Under the pieces are notes generated by a model that did not search any database, was not told the origin of the DNA, and saw only the letters and a list, made by a program, of their open reading frames with translations. The position numbers and the translations under genes were made by a program. From Variovorax sp. ZS18.2.2 (GTDB lineage: Bacteria; Pseudomonadota; Gammaproteobacteria; Burkholderiales; Burkholderiaceae_C), in the NCBI RefSeq assembly GCF_024701975.1, contig NZ_JANLNM010000001.1, forward strand, positions 496,001 through 560,000: DNA of 64,000 nucleotides, in the 5' to 3' direction. Numbering within the stretch: position 1 is the stretch's first letter; the number at the start of each line of letters is the position of its first letter. Shown here in pieces: positions 20,707-32,204 of this stretch.

Positions 20707-21597
20707 TCAGTTCTTGAGCAGGCCGGTGGCGCGCAGGGCGCCCTCGACCGCCGGACGGCTGGCTTCGCCGAGTTCGGTGAGCGGCAGCCTGAGGGCGCCG
20801 CCGCAGAGGCCGAGCCGGGCCATGGCCCACTTGAGCGGGATCGGATTGGGTTCGACGAACAGGTTGCGGTGCAGCGGCATCAGCTCGAACTGGATCTGCA
20901 TCGCGCGCTTCACGTCGCCGGCGAGGGCCGCCACGCAGAGTTCATGCATCTTGCGCGGCGCGATGTTGGCCGTGACGCTGATGTTGCCCTGGCCGCCGCA
21001 GAGCATGAGCGCAACAGCGGTCGGGTCGTCGCCCGAATAGACGGCGAAGTTCTTGGGCAGGTCGCGAATGAGCCACTGGGCGCGTTCGATGTTGCCGGTG
21101 GCTTCCTTGATGCCGATGATGCCGGGCACCTGCGCGAGCCGAAGCACGGTGTCGTGCGCCATATCGGCGACGGTGCGGCCGGGCACGTTGTAAAGCACGA
21201 CGGGCAGGTCGCCCACGGCTTCGGCGATGGCCTTGAAGTGCTGGTACTGGCCTTCTTGCGTCGGCTTGTTGTAGTAGGGCACGACCTGCAGTTGCGAATC
21301 GGCGCCAACGCCCTTGGCGAACTTGGCCAGCTCGATGGCTTCCTTGGTCGAATTGGCGCCGCAGCCGGCCATCACGGGCACGCGGCCCTTGGCTTGCTCG
21401 ACCGAGACGCGGATGATTTCGCAGTGCTCTTCGACATCGACCGTCGGCGATTCGCCGGTGGTGCCGACCACGCCGAGGCAGTCGGTGCCTTCGTCGATGT
21501 GCCAGTCGATGAGTCGCCGCAGGGCGGGGTAGTCGACACTGCCGTCGTCGTGCATCGGCGTGACGAGCGCGACGATGCTGCCTGTCAGTTGCTCCAA
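20707..21597 (-). CDS. dapA: 4-hydroxy-tetrahydrodipicolinate synthase
   Basis: 296 aa. Condenses pyruvate with aspartate semialdehyde in lysine/diaminopimelate synthesis. Active-site residues are present: GTTGES (45-50, Thr46/Thr47), Tyr136 in LYNVPGR with Arg141, and the Schiff-base Lys164 in GIKEATG. Start is TTG at 21597 in the conserved position before the [12 protein letters not shown] sequence. A TAGAAT -10 box lies about 35 bases upstream on the minus strand. Confidence 0.97.
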   Translation of the reverse strand: MEQLTGSIVALVTPMHDDGSVDYPALRRLIDWHIDEGTDCLGVVGTTGESPTVDVEEHCEIIRVSVEQAKGRVPVMAGCGANSTKEAIELAKFAKGVGADSQLQVVPYYNKPTQEGQYQHFKAIAEAVGDLPVVLYNVPGRTVADMAHDTVLRLAQVPGIIGIKEATGNIERAQWLIRDLPKNFAVYSGDDPTAVALMLCGGQGNISVTANIAPRKMHELCVAALAGDVKRAMQIQFELMPLHRNLFVEPNPIPLKWAMARLGLCGGALRLPLTELGEASRPAVEGALRATGLLKN

Positions 21598-21630
21598 GGG
21601 GGATCTCTTTGTCGTTGGACGAAAGCGCCG

Positions 21631-21636
21631 ATTCTA
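21631..21636 (-). promoter_or_regulatory. Candidate -10 box (TAGAAT, minus strand) of dapA
   Basis: Plus strand ATTCTA, 34 bases before the dapA start, in the 78-base gap to the methyltransferase gene. Confidence 0.4.
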
Positions 21637-21675
21637 CTTACTCCGGGCACCGCCAAGGCAGCGGGGCCGGCCCCC

Positions 21676-22245
21676 TCAGTTTCCCTTAAGGAGGGCCCGC
21701 AGCGGCTGGCCCGCAAGGGGCTCGGGCGCACGGATGGCGGCAATACGCTGCACGAAGCGCGCCGGTTCGGGCAGGAAACCGTCCTCGTAGGCCACCACGC
21801 GCAGATCCTGGCAGGCCGCCAGCAGTTCGCCGGGCTGCAGCAGGAAGTCGGCCCGCGACGGCTTGCCCACCGTTTCGTTGCCGGCGGCGAAGGTCTCGTA
21901 GAGCAGCACGCCGCCAGGGGCCACGGCGGCCACGATGTCGGCCATGCGGGCGCGCCACAGGTAATTGGTGACGACCACCGCGCCGAAGGTCTGGCCTGTG
22001 AAGGGCCACGGGCCAGATTCGATGTCGGCTGTGACGGTCTGGCCGAAGGCGCCTGCTGCCTCAATCGCTTCCGGCGACCGGTCGACGCCCGTGACGGAGT
22101 GGCCACGCCCGGCAAACCACTGCATATGCCGGCCCGAGCCGCAGGCCACGTCGAGCACCGTGGCATCGGCGACCAGCAGGTGCGACCAGCGCACGACCCA
22201 TTCCGAAGGCGCACCCGTGCCATGCAACGGCGCTACATCTTTCAT
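21676..22245 (-). CDS. Class I SAM-dependent methyltransferase
   Basis: 189 aa. Motif I VLDVACGSGRHM (about 30-41), then GVDRSPEAI binding the adenosine ribose and an AVAPGGVLLYE motif. Compact TehB/UbiE-like fold with no substrate domain, so the substrate cannot be predicted. Starts 17 bases after the 46-aa small-protein gene and precedes dapA on the same strand. Confidence 0.85.
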   Translation of the reverse strand: MKDVAPLHGTGAPSEWVVRWSHLLVADATVLDVACGSGRHMQWFAGRGHSVTGVDRSPEAIEAAGAFGQTVTADIESGPWPFTGQTFGAVVVTNYLWRARMADIVAAVAPGGVLLYETFAAGNETVGKPSRADFLLQPGELLAACQDLRVVAYEDGFLPEPARFVQRIAAIRAPEPLAGQPLRALLKGN

Positions 22246-22261
22246 AGCAATTCAGCCTGCC

Positions 22262-22402
22262 TCAGAAACACGACCACACCTGGTCCACCAGCGTCACCAG
22301 AAACTCCGGATGGGTATAGAGCATGAACACGCCCGCCAGCGCCGCCAGCACGGCTGCGAGCCAACTGGCGTGTGCAAAGTGGTGGCGCATCTGCGGGGTC
22401 AT
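22262..22402 (-). CDS. Small membrane protein (46 aa)
   Basis: ATG at 22402, stop TGA at 22262-22264. The peptide begins MTPQMRHHFAHASW, has one hydrophobic segment (about 14-29) and ends in DQVWSCF. It fits exactly between the methyltransferase gene (16 bases on) and the MFS gene (21 bases before) in an otherwise compact string of minus-strand genes. I infer a real gene from the single clean transmembrane helix and tight spacing; no family recognised. Confidence 0.6.
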   Translation of the reverse strand: MTPQMRHHFAHASWLAAVLAALAGVFMLYTHPEFLVTLVDQVWSCF

Positions 22403-22423
22403 GGTCCGATTGTCTGTCCGCAA

Positions 22424-23647
22424 TCAGCCCGGCACAGCCGCCGGCCGGGCCGCGCGGGCGATGGCGTGCTCCTTGACCGGCAGGTTGATCAGCGCCGCGA
22501 ACACGCCCAGCGCAATCGCGATGTACCAGACGATGTCGTAGCTGCCGGTGGTGTCGTACAGGTAGCCGCCGAGCCACACGCCCAGGAACGAGCCGACCTG
22601 GTGACTCAGGAACACGAAGCCGCTGAGCATCGACAGGTGCGCCACCCCGAAGATGCCCGCCACGATCGCGTTGGTCGCGGGCACGGTCGAGAGCCAGAGA
22701 AAGCCCATCGCCGCCGAGAACACATACACGCTGACCGGCGAGATCGGCACGATCAGGAACAGCGCGATCGACACCGCCCGCGCGAAGTAGATCGCCGCGA
22801 GGATCTTTCGCTTGGCCAGCGTCTGCCCCAGCAGGCCGACCGTGTAGGTGCCGAACACATTGAAGAGCCCGATCAGCGCCAGCGCGTAGCCGGCCACGTC
22901 GGCCGACAGGCTCCGGTCGCGCAGATAGGTCGGCATGTGGATGCCGATGAAGGCCAGCTGGAAGCCGCAGACGAAATAGCCCGCCATCAAGAGGCCGAAG
23001 CTCGGGTAGCGGAAGGCCTCGCCCACCGCCTGCAGCACCGACTGTTCGCGGTGTCCGGCGAGCGCCTCGCGCTGCGGCTCGCGCAGGCCGAAGGCCAGCG
23101 GCACGATCACCAGCACCAGCACGGCCAGCACCGCCAACGCGGTCTGCCAGCCCAGGTGGCCGATCAAGCGTCCCTCGATCGGTGCCATCAGGAACTGGCC
23201 GAACGAGCCGGCTGCAGCCGCCACGCCCATCGCCCAGGAGCGCCGCTCGGCCGGAATCTGCCGCCCGATCACGCCGTAGATCACCGCGTAGGTCGTGCCC
23301 GCCTGCGCCGCGCCGATCAGCACGCCCGCGCTCAAGGTGAACAGCAGCGGAGTGGGCGAATGCGCCATGCCCAGCAGCCCCAGCCCGTAGAACACCGAGC
23401 CGCCGATCAGCACCCGGAACGCGCCGAAGCGGTCGGCCAGCATGCCCGCGAACACCCCGAAGATGCCCCACGAGAGGTTCTGGATCGCGAGCGCGAAGGA
23501 GAAGGTCTGCCGGCTCCAGTCCTGCGCCTGCGTGATCGGCTGCAGCCAGAGGCCGAAGCCGTGGCGGATGCCCATCGAGAGCGTGACGATCATGGCGCCG
23601 CAGAACAGCACCTGCTTGATCGAGAGGGTGGGCGTGGAGGCTTGCAT
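22424..23647 (-). CDS. Major facilitator superfamily transporter
   Basis: About 407 aa with 12 predicted membrane helices and the MFS loop motif between helices 2 and 3 (GMLADRFGAFRV). The sequence is of the monocarboxylate/oxalate-formate antiporter-like type. Possible starts are ATG 23647 and ATG 23665 (six residues more); neither has a strong ribosome-binding site. Substrate not predictable. Divergent from parE. Confidence 0.85.
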   Translation of the reverse strand: MQASTPTLSIKQVLFCGAMIVTLSMGIRHGFGLWLQPITQAQDWSRQTFSFALAIQNLSWGIFGVFAGMLADRFGAFRVLIGGSVFYGLGLLGMAHSPTPLLFTLSAGVLIGAAQAGTTYAVIYGVIGRQIPAERRSWAMGVAAAAGSFGQFLMAPIEGRLIGHLGWQTALAVLAVLVLVIVPLAFGLREPQREALAGHREQSVLQAVGEAFRYPSFGLLMAGYFVCGFQLAFIGIHMPTYLRDRSLSADVAGYALALIGLFNVFGTYTVGLLGQTLAKRKILAAIYFARAVSIALFLIVPISPVSVYVFSAAMGFLWLSTVPATNAIVAGIFGVAHLSMLSGFVFLSHQVGSFLGVWLGGYLYDTTGSYDIVWYIAIALGVFAALINLPVKEHAIARAARPAAVPG

Positions 23648-23801
23648 GGCATCGAATGTAGCCATTGCGTGCTGTGGCAGGCGGGCGGGCGGCCAAAGCC
23701 ATTGATGATTTATCGGGGTCGTTTCAATGCGCATCGGGCATCAAAGCGCCTGCTGTATGGGTATCCAGTTGTTTGCCGGCGACTGACTACAATCCGCCCC
23801 C

Positions 23802-25790
<1,989 letters not shown>

Positions 25791-25813
25791 CCCCCGTGAC
25801 CCTCCAAGACTTC

Positions 25814-26692
25814 ATGCGTCCGTTGTTGTTGGCCCTGCTGTTGTGCGTGCAGCAGGGGCTGGCGCACGCCGCTGACATCTACGGCTACATCGACAGCAAG
25901 GGCGTTGCGCACTTCGCCGCCGAGAAGGTCGACGAGCGCTACCAGGTGTTCTTTCGCGGCGGCCAGAGCTTCGACACGGCGCAGGGCGTCTCGCCGCTCT
26001 CGCGCAGCGGGCGCAAGCTCGATGGCAAGGTGCCGCCGGCGGCGCAGAGCCTGCTGGCGCTCTTCGAGGCCTCGCCCAGCTACAAGACCGCCAAGGCGGC
26101 GCTGCGCGATGCCTCGAACAAGCATTCGATCGACTACGAACTGCTGCAGGCGCTGATCGCCACCGAGTCGGGTTTCGATGCGCAGGCCGTCTCGCCCAAG
26201 GGCGCGATGGGCCTCATGCAGCTCATGCCAGCGACTGCGCAGCGCTACGGCGTCGCGGCGGACAAGCGCACGAGCATCGAGAAGAAGCTGTTCGACCCAC
26301 GCATCAACATCGCCGCCGGTTCCCGCTACCTGCGCGACCTGATCGCGATGTTCCCGGGCCAGATCGAACTGGCCCTCGCCGCCTACAACGCGGGCGAGGG
26401 TGCGGTGCAGCGCGCGGGCAACAAGATCCCGAACTACAAGGAAACGCAGAACTACGTGCAGACGGTGCTGCAGCTCTACGTCTACCTCAAGCCCTCGGTG
26501 GCGACGGGTGGCGGCGGTGCGCGCGGCGGCAAGACGCCGGGACGCATCCGCATGGAGCTGGTGGTGCCCAAGGGCGGGGCCGTGGGCCGCGGCAACATGC
26601 CACCCGATTCGCCCGGCGGCATGCCTGCGATGCCCGACATTCCCGATCAATCGCTGGTGCCGGCCAGCGCGGCCGAGCCGCCGGTGTCCTGA
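25814..26692 (+). CDS. Lytic transglycosylase (SLT domain) with DUF4124 N-terminus
   Basis: 292 aa. Signal peptide (1-19, cleavage after AHA), a DUF4124-like segment (DIYGYIDSKGVAHF.A), then a soluble lytic transglycosylase domain: catalytic Glu118 in ATESGFD, GAMGLMQLMPATA, and AYNAGEGAV. Cleaves peptidoglycan to 1,6-anhydromuropeptides in the periplasm. The C-terminus is a Gly/Pro/Met-rich tail. Start ATG 25814 is 23 bases after parE; a GTG at 25796 would add six residues. Confidence 0.92.
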   Translation: MRPLLLALLLCVQQGLAHAADIYGYIDSKGVAHFAAEKVDERYQVFFRGGQSFDTAQGVSPLSRSGRKLDGKVPPAAQSLLALFEASPSYKTAKAALRDASNKHSIDYELLQALIATESGFDAQAVSPKGAMGLMQLMPATAQRYGVAADKRTSIEKKLFDPRINIAAGSRYLRDLIAMFPGQIELALAAYNAGEGAVQRAGNKIPNYKETQNYVQTVLQLYVYLKPSVATGGGGARGGKTPGRIRMELVVPKGGAVGRGNMPPDSPGGMPAMPDIPDQSLVPASAAEPPVS

Positions 26693-26734
26693 TCGCGCAA
26701 GCAGCCCTTTCCGCCGATGAAGAAGGAGTCCGTC

Positions 26735-27853
26735 ATGCACCGTCGAAGCTTCGTCCTCGCGACCGCCGCCTGCGCGGTGGCCGGTGCGCGCGCCCAGCAT
26801 GCGGCCACGCACGACACGCTGCCGGCCGCGCCTTCGTCGAAGGAGCCCTACGCGCGCCTGCAGGGCGGCGTGCCGCACCACATGACGCCCGAGCAGGAGT
26901 CGCAGCGCGTCACCGACAGCCCCGCACCGGCCGGTCCGCAGGGCCGATGGGTGACCCGTGCCGCCTTGCCGATCCCGCGCAGCGAAATGGCCTGGGCGAC
27001 CGCCGCCATGGGCCGCATGCATGTGGTCGGCGGCTACGGCGAGGGCGCAGTCAACCGCGACTACCACCACATCTATGACCCCAAGGTCGACCGCTGGCTC
27101 GACGGCGCACCGTTGCCGCGCGGTGCCAACCACGTCGCGGTGACGGCGGAAGAGGGCAGGGTCTACGCGCTCGGCGGCTTCGTCGAGCAGAACCGCCGCT
27201 CGGACACCAACGCCTACGTCTACGACATCGCCGCCAACCGCTGGACCGCGATCGCACCACTGCCGCGCCCGCGCGGTGCGGCGGCCGCGGTCATGCTTGG
27301 TGGCTCGCTGCACCTGATCGGCGGCGCCTCGGAGCCCGCGGCCGAGCGCGCGAGCGTCGGCTGGCACGAGGTGTACGACCCGAAGGCCGACCGTTGGTCC
27401 GCGCGCAAGCCGCTGCCCGGCGCGCGCGACCACGTGGGCTGCGTCTCGCACGGCAACCAGATCCACGTGATCGGCGGGCGCTTCAACACCTTCGAATACA
27501 ACACCGACCTGCACCACGTCTACCTGCCCACGCGCGACACCTGGGAGCTGCGCTCGCCGCTGCCCACCGCGCGTTCGGGCCACGGCCTTGTGGTGTACAG
27601 GGGGCGCTTCTTCGCCATGGGCGGAGAGGGCGGCTTTCTCGTGGGCGGCGTGCCGCGCCAGGCCAAGGTGTTCGGCCAGATGGAAAGCTACGACCCCGTG
27701 GACGACACCTGGCAGCGCCATGCACCGATGACCACGCCGCGCCATGCCGTCGGCGCCGCGGCGATCGGCGACTTCATCTACGTGGCCGGCGGCGGCGCGG
27801 TGCTCGGCGGTGCCGTGCAGTCCGCGGTGCACGAGGCTTTCACCCTGGGCTGA
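26735..27853 (+). CDS. Secreted Kelch-repeat beta-propeller protein
   Basis: 372 aa. The start at 26735 is chosen because AAGGAG lies exactly six bases upstream; an ATG at 26717 overlaps that site. N-terminal signal with HRRS, possibly Tat-type. From about residue 70 on there are about six Kelch motifs (repeats of GG followed by Y.P..D.W...APLP.R), giving a six-bladed propeller. Relatives are mostly uncharacterised periplasmic proteins; a sugar- or cell-wall-binding role is possible. Unexpected position between a lytic transglycosylase and parC. Confidence 0.85.
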   Translation: MHRRSFVLATAACAVAGARAQHAATHDTLPAAPSSKEPYARLQGGVPHHMTPEQESQRVTDSPAPAGPQGRWVTRAALPIPRSEMAWATAAMGRMHVVGGYGEGAVNRDYHHIYDPKVDRWLDGAPLPRGANHVAVTAEEGRVYALGGFVEQNRRSDTNAYVYDIAANRWTAIAPLPRPRGAAAAVMLGGSLHLIGGASEPAAERASVGWHEVYDPKADRWSARKPLPGARDHVGCVSHGNQIHVIGGRFNTFEYNTDLHHVYLPTRDTWELRSPLPTARSGHGLVVYRGRFFAMGGEGGFLVGGVPRQAKVFGQMESYDPVDDTWQRHAPMTTPRHAVGAAAIGDFIYVAGGGAVLGGAVQSAVHEAFTLG

Positions 27854-27905
27854 ACGCGAACCAAGCGCGCGGCCTGCAGCAACTGTTTTTCTTTCTCTCT
27901 TCTTC

Positions 27906-30311
27906 ATGGACGACTCCCAACCTCCGCTCGATCTCGCAGGTCCCACCGACGGCGACACCACCCTCACGCTGGCCGACTACGCACAGACCGCTTATCTCGA
28001 ATACGCGCTCAGCGTGGTCAAGGGCCGCGCGCTGCCCGATGTGTCCGACGGCCAGAAGCCGGTGCAGCGGCGCATTCTTTATTCGATGTCGCGCATGGGC
28101 CTCGGCTTCGGCGGCACCAACGGCACCGTGGGCGCCAAGCCCGTCAAGAGCGCGCGCGTGGTCGGCGACGTGCTTGGCCGCTTCCACCCGCACAGCGACC
28201 AGGCCGCCTACGACGCGCTGGTGCGCATGGCGCAGGATTTCTCGCAGCGCTACCCGCTGGTCGACGGCCAGGGCAACTTCGGCAGCCGCGACGGCGACGG
28301 TGCCGCGGCCATGCGCTACACCGAGGCGCGGCTCGCCCGCATCACCAGCCTCTTGCTCGACGAAATCGACGAAGGCACGGTCGACTTCATTCCCAACTAC
28401 GACGGCAGCACCGAAGAGCCGCGCCTCCTGCCCGCGCGCCTGCCGTTCACGCTGCTGAACGGCGCGAGCGGCATCGCGGTGGGCCTTGCCACCGAGATCC
28501 CGAGCCACAACCTGCGCGAAATCGCCGACGCCTGCGTCGCGCTGATCAAGTCGAACGGCAAGCTCAGCGAAGAAGAGCTCTTCGCCATCGTGCCCGGTCC
28601 CGACTACCCCGGCGGCGCACAGATCATCAGCGGCGCGAACGACATCGCCGACGCCTACCGCACCGGCCGCGGCTCGCTCAAGGTGCGCGCGCGCTGGAAG
28701 ATCGAAGACCTCGCGCGCGGCCAATGGCAGCTCGTGGTCAACGAACTGCCGCCCGGCGTGAGCACGCAGAAGGTGCTCGAAGAGATCGAGGAAATCACCA
28801 ACCCGAAGGTCAAGGCCGGCAAGAAGGCGCTCTCGGCCGACCAGACGCAACTGAAGGCCGCGATGCTGTCGGTGCTCGACGTGGTGCGTGACGAGTCGAG
28901 CAAGGACGCCGCCGTGCGCCTGGTGTTCGAACCCAAGACCTCGCGCATCAGCCAGGAAGAGTTCATCACCACGCTGCTCGCGCAGACCTCGCTCGAAACC
29001 TCGTCTTCGATCAACCTGACGATGGTCGGTATCGACGGCAAACCGACGCAGAAGTCGCTGCGCCAGATGCTCACCGAGTGGATCGCGTTCCGCGAGATCA
29101 CCGTCGAGAAGCGCTCGCGGCATCGCCTGAACAAGGTGCTCGAGCGCATCCACATCCTCGAGGGCCGGCAGCTGGTGCTGCTGAACATCGACGAGGTGAT
29201 CGCGATCATCCGTGCGGCGGAAGACCCGAAGGCGGCGCTGATCGCGCGTTTCAACCTCAGCGAACGGCAGGCCGAGGACATTCTTGAAATCCGCCTGCGC
29301 CAACTCGCGCGGCTCGAAGCCATCAAGATCGAGCAGGAACTCAAGGGCCTGCGCGAAGAGCAGAAAAAGCTCGAAGACATCCTCGGCAGCCCGGCCACGC
29401 TGCGTCGCCTGCTGATCAAGGAAATCGAGGCCGACGCCAAGACCTTCGAAGACCCGCGCCGCACGCTGATCCAGGCCGAGAAGCGCGCCGTTGCCGAAGT
29501 GAAGGTGGTCGACGAGCCCGTCACCGTGATCGTGTCGCAGAAGGGCTGGGTCCGTGCGCAGAAGGGCTGGGCCAGCGAGAAGGCCGGCGCGAACGGTGGC
29601 AACGGTTCCGCAGCGCCCGAGTACAGCTTCAAGTCCGGCGACGCGCTCTACGGCGCCTTCGAGTGCCGCAGCGTCGACACGCTGCTGGTCTTCGGCTCCT
29701 CCAAGGACAAATCGGTGCGCGTCTACACCGTGCCCGTGGCCTCGCTGCCCGGCGCGCGCGGCGACGGCCAGCCCGTCACCACGCTCATCGAGCTCGATGC
29801 CGGCACGCACGTCACGCACTTCTTCGCTGGACCGGTGGGCGCGAGCGTGCTGCTGGCCAACACCGGCGGCTACGGCTTCATCGCAACGGTCGAGAACATG
29901 ATGTCGCGCCAGCGCGGCGGCAAGGCCTTCATCGACGTGGGCGAGGGCGAACAGCTCTGCCGTCCTTCGCTGGTGGGCGGCGCGAGCGGCGCCGAGCCGA
30001 TGCCGGCCGCCACGCACGTGGCCTGCGCCTCGACCGGCGGCCGCATCCTGACCTTCGACATCGCCGAGCTCAAGAGCCTGCCCAAGGGCGGCCGCGGCCT
30101 CACGCTGATCGACCTGGAACCCAAGGACACCCTCGCGGGTGCCGCGGCCTACACGCGCAGCGTGAAGATCGAAGGCATCGGCCGCGGCGGCAAGGAGCGC
30201 GACGAGACGCTGGAGATCCGCACCCTCAACAACGCGCGCGGCACCCGTGCGCGCAAGGGCAAGGCGGCCGACCTGGGCTTCAAGCCGGCCAGCATCGTGC
30301 GGGTGTTGTGA
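27906..30311 (+). CDS. parC: DNA topoisomerase IV subunit A
   Basis: 801 aa. Catalytic Tyr138 in [10 protein letters not shown]; upstream the [13 protein letters not shown] helix; C-terminal beta-pinwheel blades. Introduces the double-strand break for decatenation with ParE. Position equivalent to E. coli Ser80 is Gln99 and to Glu84 is Asp103, by aligning HPH(S/G)D; such residues may be normal in this lineage. The stop shares its last A with the next ATG (TGATG). Confidence 0.95.
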   Translation: MDDSQPPLDLAGPTDGDTTLTLADYAQTAYLEYALSVVKGRALPDVSDGQKPVQRRILYSMSRMGLGFGGTNGTVGAKPVKSARVVGDVLGRFHPHSDQAAYDALVRMAQDFSQRYPLVDGQGNFGSRDGDGAAAMRYTEARLARITSLLLDEIDEGTVDFIPNYDGSTEEPRLLPARLPFTLLNGASGIAVGLATEIPSHNLREIADACVALIKSNGKLSEEELFAIVPGPDYPGGAQIISGANDIADAYRTGRGSLKVRARWKIEDLARGQWQLVVNELPPGVSTQKVLEEIEEITNPKVKAGKKALSADQTQLKAAMLSVLDVVRDESSKDAAVRLVFEPKTSRISQEEFITTLLAQTSLETSSSINLTMVGIDGKPTQKSLRQMLTEWIAFREITVEKRSRHRLNKVLERIHILEGRQLVLLNIDEVIAIIRAAEDPKAALIARFNLSERQAEDILEIRLRQLARLEAIKIEQELKGLREEQKKLEDILGSPATLRRLLIKEIEADAKTFEDPRRTLIQAEKRAVAEVKVVDEPVTVIVSQKGWVRAQKGWASEKAGANGGNGSAAPEYSFKSGDALYGAFECRSVDTLLVFGSSKDKSVRVYTVPVASLPGARGDGQPVTTLIELDAGTHVTHFFAGPVGASVLLANTGGYGFIATVENMMSRQRGGKAFIDVGEGEQLCRPSLVGGASGAEPMPAATHVACASTGGRILTFDIAELKSLPKGGRGLTLIDLEPKDTLAGAAAYTRSVKIEGIGRGGKERDETLEIRTLNNARGTRARKGKAADLGFKPASIVRVL

Positions 30312-30496
30312 TGGGCGGCATCGACATCAGCGTCATCGGCCTGTTCATCGCGGTGGTCACCGGCCTTGCCAGCTTCCTGGTGGGGCGGCACTTCCGGATG
30401 AAGCGGGCGGCCAAGCGGCGCGAGAAGGACCGCGCCGCGGCGCAGGCCATCGAGACGCGGCAGGTGCGCCGGGCGCGCGAGCGGCGCGAACGTTGA
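30311..30496 (+). CDS. Small single-span membrane protein (61 aa)
   Basis: Starts on the last base of the parC stop codon (TGATG), so translation is coupled to parC. One N-terminal membrane helix (about 6-24) and a very basic cytoplasmic tail rich in Arg/Lys (MKRAAKRREKDR... RRARERRER). No family recognised. The basic tail could bind nucleic acid or acidic lipids; this is inference. Confidence 0.65.
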   Translation: MGGIDISVIGLFIAVVTGLASFLVGRHFRMKRAAKRREKDRAAAQAIETRQVRRARERRER

Positions 30497-30503
30497 GGCG
30501 GAA

Positions 30504-30842
30504 GTGGCGGCAACGATCCTGCTGACCCATCGCGGCGGCAAGACGAGAACCGTCCGCCTTGGGTTTTCGTGGTTCGCGTTTCTTCTGCCCATGCTCTGGG
30601 CGATTTCCGAAGGACTGTGGCGCCCCTTCGGCCTCGCCCTTCTGGGGGGCGCCTTCGCGAAATTCTCGATCGACGTCTATCGCTCTTCGGGCTCGGCGCT
30701 GGTGGCGACAGCCGGTTTGCTCGGGTACGTCGTGCTCATGTTCCTGTTCGGATGGTTCGGCAAGAAGTGGCTCGTTGCCGATCTGCTGAAGCACGGGTAT
30801 GTCGAACAATCGCTTCCTCTCGCCGAACCGACGACGAACTGA
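30504..30842 (+). CDS. Small membrane protein (112 aa)
   Basis: GTG start 7 bases after the preceding stop. Three hydrophobic segments (about 20-35, 41-55 and 65-83) and a short soluble tail; the LLTHRGGKTRTVRLGFSWFAFL beginning resembles DUF2628-type small membrane proteins, in which a WAFFF..W.L.R.. pattern follows, but I am not certain. Last gene of the parE-parC run. Confidence 0.6.
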   Translation: MAATILLTHRGGKTRTVRLGFSWFAFLLPMLWAISEGLWRPFGLALLGGAFAKFSIDVYRSSGSALVATAGLLGYVVLMFLFGWFGKKWLVADLLKHGYVEQSLPLAEPTTN

Positions 30843-30862
30843 CTGGCAGCAAGAGGGTCAGG

Positions 30863-31984
30863 CTAACGCAGCCCCTGCCACCACCGCGTATTGGTCCGCG
30901 CCTGCCCCACCGTCACCACCTCGCCGATCACCGGCGTCGCCAGCTCGATCTTCTTGGCCTCGGTGAGGCTCGCGATGCGGTCCAGCGGGTCGTGCCAGGT
31001 GTGGAAGGAGAGGTCGAAGGTGCTGTTGTGTACCGAGAAGAACACCTTGCCGCGCAGGTCCTCGAAGGCCTGCACGCTCTGCTCGGGCGTCATGTGCACG
31101 CCGGGCCAGTAGGCGTCGTAGGCGCCGTTTTCCATCAGCGCCAGGTCGAAGCCGCCGAAGCGCTCGCCGATCTGCTTGAAGCCCTGGAAGTAGCCCGAGT
31201 CGCCGCTGTAGAAGATGCGCTGCTCGCCGCTCTGCACCACCCATGAGGCCCACAGCGTGCGGCCGCGGTCGGCGAGCGTGCGGCCCGAGAAATGCTGGGC
31301 GGGCGTGGCGGTGAGCTTCACGCCGTCGTGCTCGGCGTCCTGCCACCAGTCGAGCTCGGTCACGCGCTCGGCGGGCACGCCCATCACCACCAGCCGCGAG
31401 CGCACGCCCAACGGCACGAAGTAGCGCTTCACGCTTTTCGAGAGGTATTCGATGGTCGCCACGTCGAGGTGGTCGTAGTGGTCGTGCGAGAGGATCACGC
31501 CCTCGATGGGCGGCAACTGCTCCAGCGTGAGCGGTGGCTTGTGAAAGCGCTTCGGGCCGGCCCACTGCACGGGCGACGCGCGCTCGCTGAACACGGGGTC
31601 GATCAGCCAGTACTTGCCGCGCAGCTTGAGCAGGTGCGACGAGTGGCCCAGGCGCACCACGTGGTTGGCCTTGGTGTCGAGCGCATCCAGGTCCTTGGTG
31701 CTGATTTCGCGCACCGGGATCGCATCGACCGGCACCGTGTCGACCTTGCTGCCGACGATGAAACGCGACCAGATGCGCCAGGCGCTGGCCGAGGGTTTCT
31801 CGTCGGGGTTGACCATGTTCTGGAAGACGCCGTCCCGGAACTGCGGCGAGCTGTCGTAGCGCGTTTCACCGCCACCGGCGGCGCTGCAGCCCGCGACGAA
31901 GGCGCAGCCGACTGCGGCGAGCGCCGTGCCCCGGCGCAGGAGTTGGGGCAGGTAGGACCCCTGCGAAGCCGAATCGTCAGCCAT
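30863..31984 (-). CDS. Lipoprotein MBL-fold hydrolase (NAPE-PLD/UlaG-like)
   Basis: 373 aa. Start ATG 31984 with AGAGG upstream. Lipobox VAGC gives Cys33. The MBL domain has SHDHYDHLD as metal motif, YSGDSGY as the bridging Asp, and the HF.GR...R...LW.S...... pattern of the NAPE-hydrolysing phospholipase D-like/UlaG group. Predicted envelope-anchored hydrolase; substrate unknown. Divergent from the alpha/beta hydrolase gene with 220 bases between starts. Confidence 0.85.
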   Translation of the reverse strand: MADDSASQGSYLPQLLRRGTALAAVGCAFVAGCSAAGGGETRYDSSPQFRDGVFQNMVNPDEKPSASAWRIWSRFIVGSKVDTVPVDAIPVREISTKDLDALDTKANHVVRLGHSSHLLKLRGKYWLIDPVFSERASPVQWAGPKRFHKPPLTLEQLPPIEGVILSHDHYDHLDVATIEYLSKSVKRYFVPLGVRSRLVVMGVPAERVTELDWWQDAEHDGVKLTATPAQHFSGRTLADRGRTLWASWVVQSGEQRIFYSGDSGYFQGFKQIGERFGGFDLALMENGAYDAYWPGVHMTPEQSVQAFEDLRGKVFFSVHNSTFDLSFHTWHDPLDRIASLTEAKKIELATPVIGEVVTVGQARTNTRWWQGLR

Positions 31985-32035
31985 GGAAAGAACCTCTGGA
32001 CGTGTGTTTGTGTTGAGGCGCGAGACTATCGCGAG

Positions 32036-32072
32036 CCGATGTTTCAATGGTTTCAAGGACAGAAACATTCGG
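32036..32072. promoter_or_regulatory. Inverted repeat in divergent promoter region
   Basis: CCGATGTTTC ... GAAACATTCGG: arms of 10 and 11 bases differing by one base, separated by 16 bases. It lies between the divergent MBL and alpha/beta hydrolase genes and could be an operator. No known regulator recognised. Confidence 0.35.
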
Positions 32073-32204
32073 CGGACAGGGGAATTTCGGGGCGGGCTCG
32101 CCGTGCCCGGCCAAGTCTGTCCTTATGCCATGCGCCCTATGGCACGCACCGCTTCGGCACGGCACACTCGGGGCCTTCATGGGCCAGGAGAAGGCGATAC
32201 AAAA

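Noticed and set aside
27840..30017. 725-codon minus-strand frame opposite parC
   Set aside because: Antisense shadow; parC motifs are unambiguous on the plus strand.
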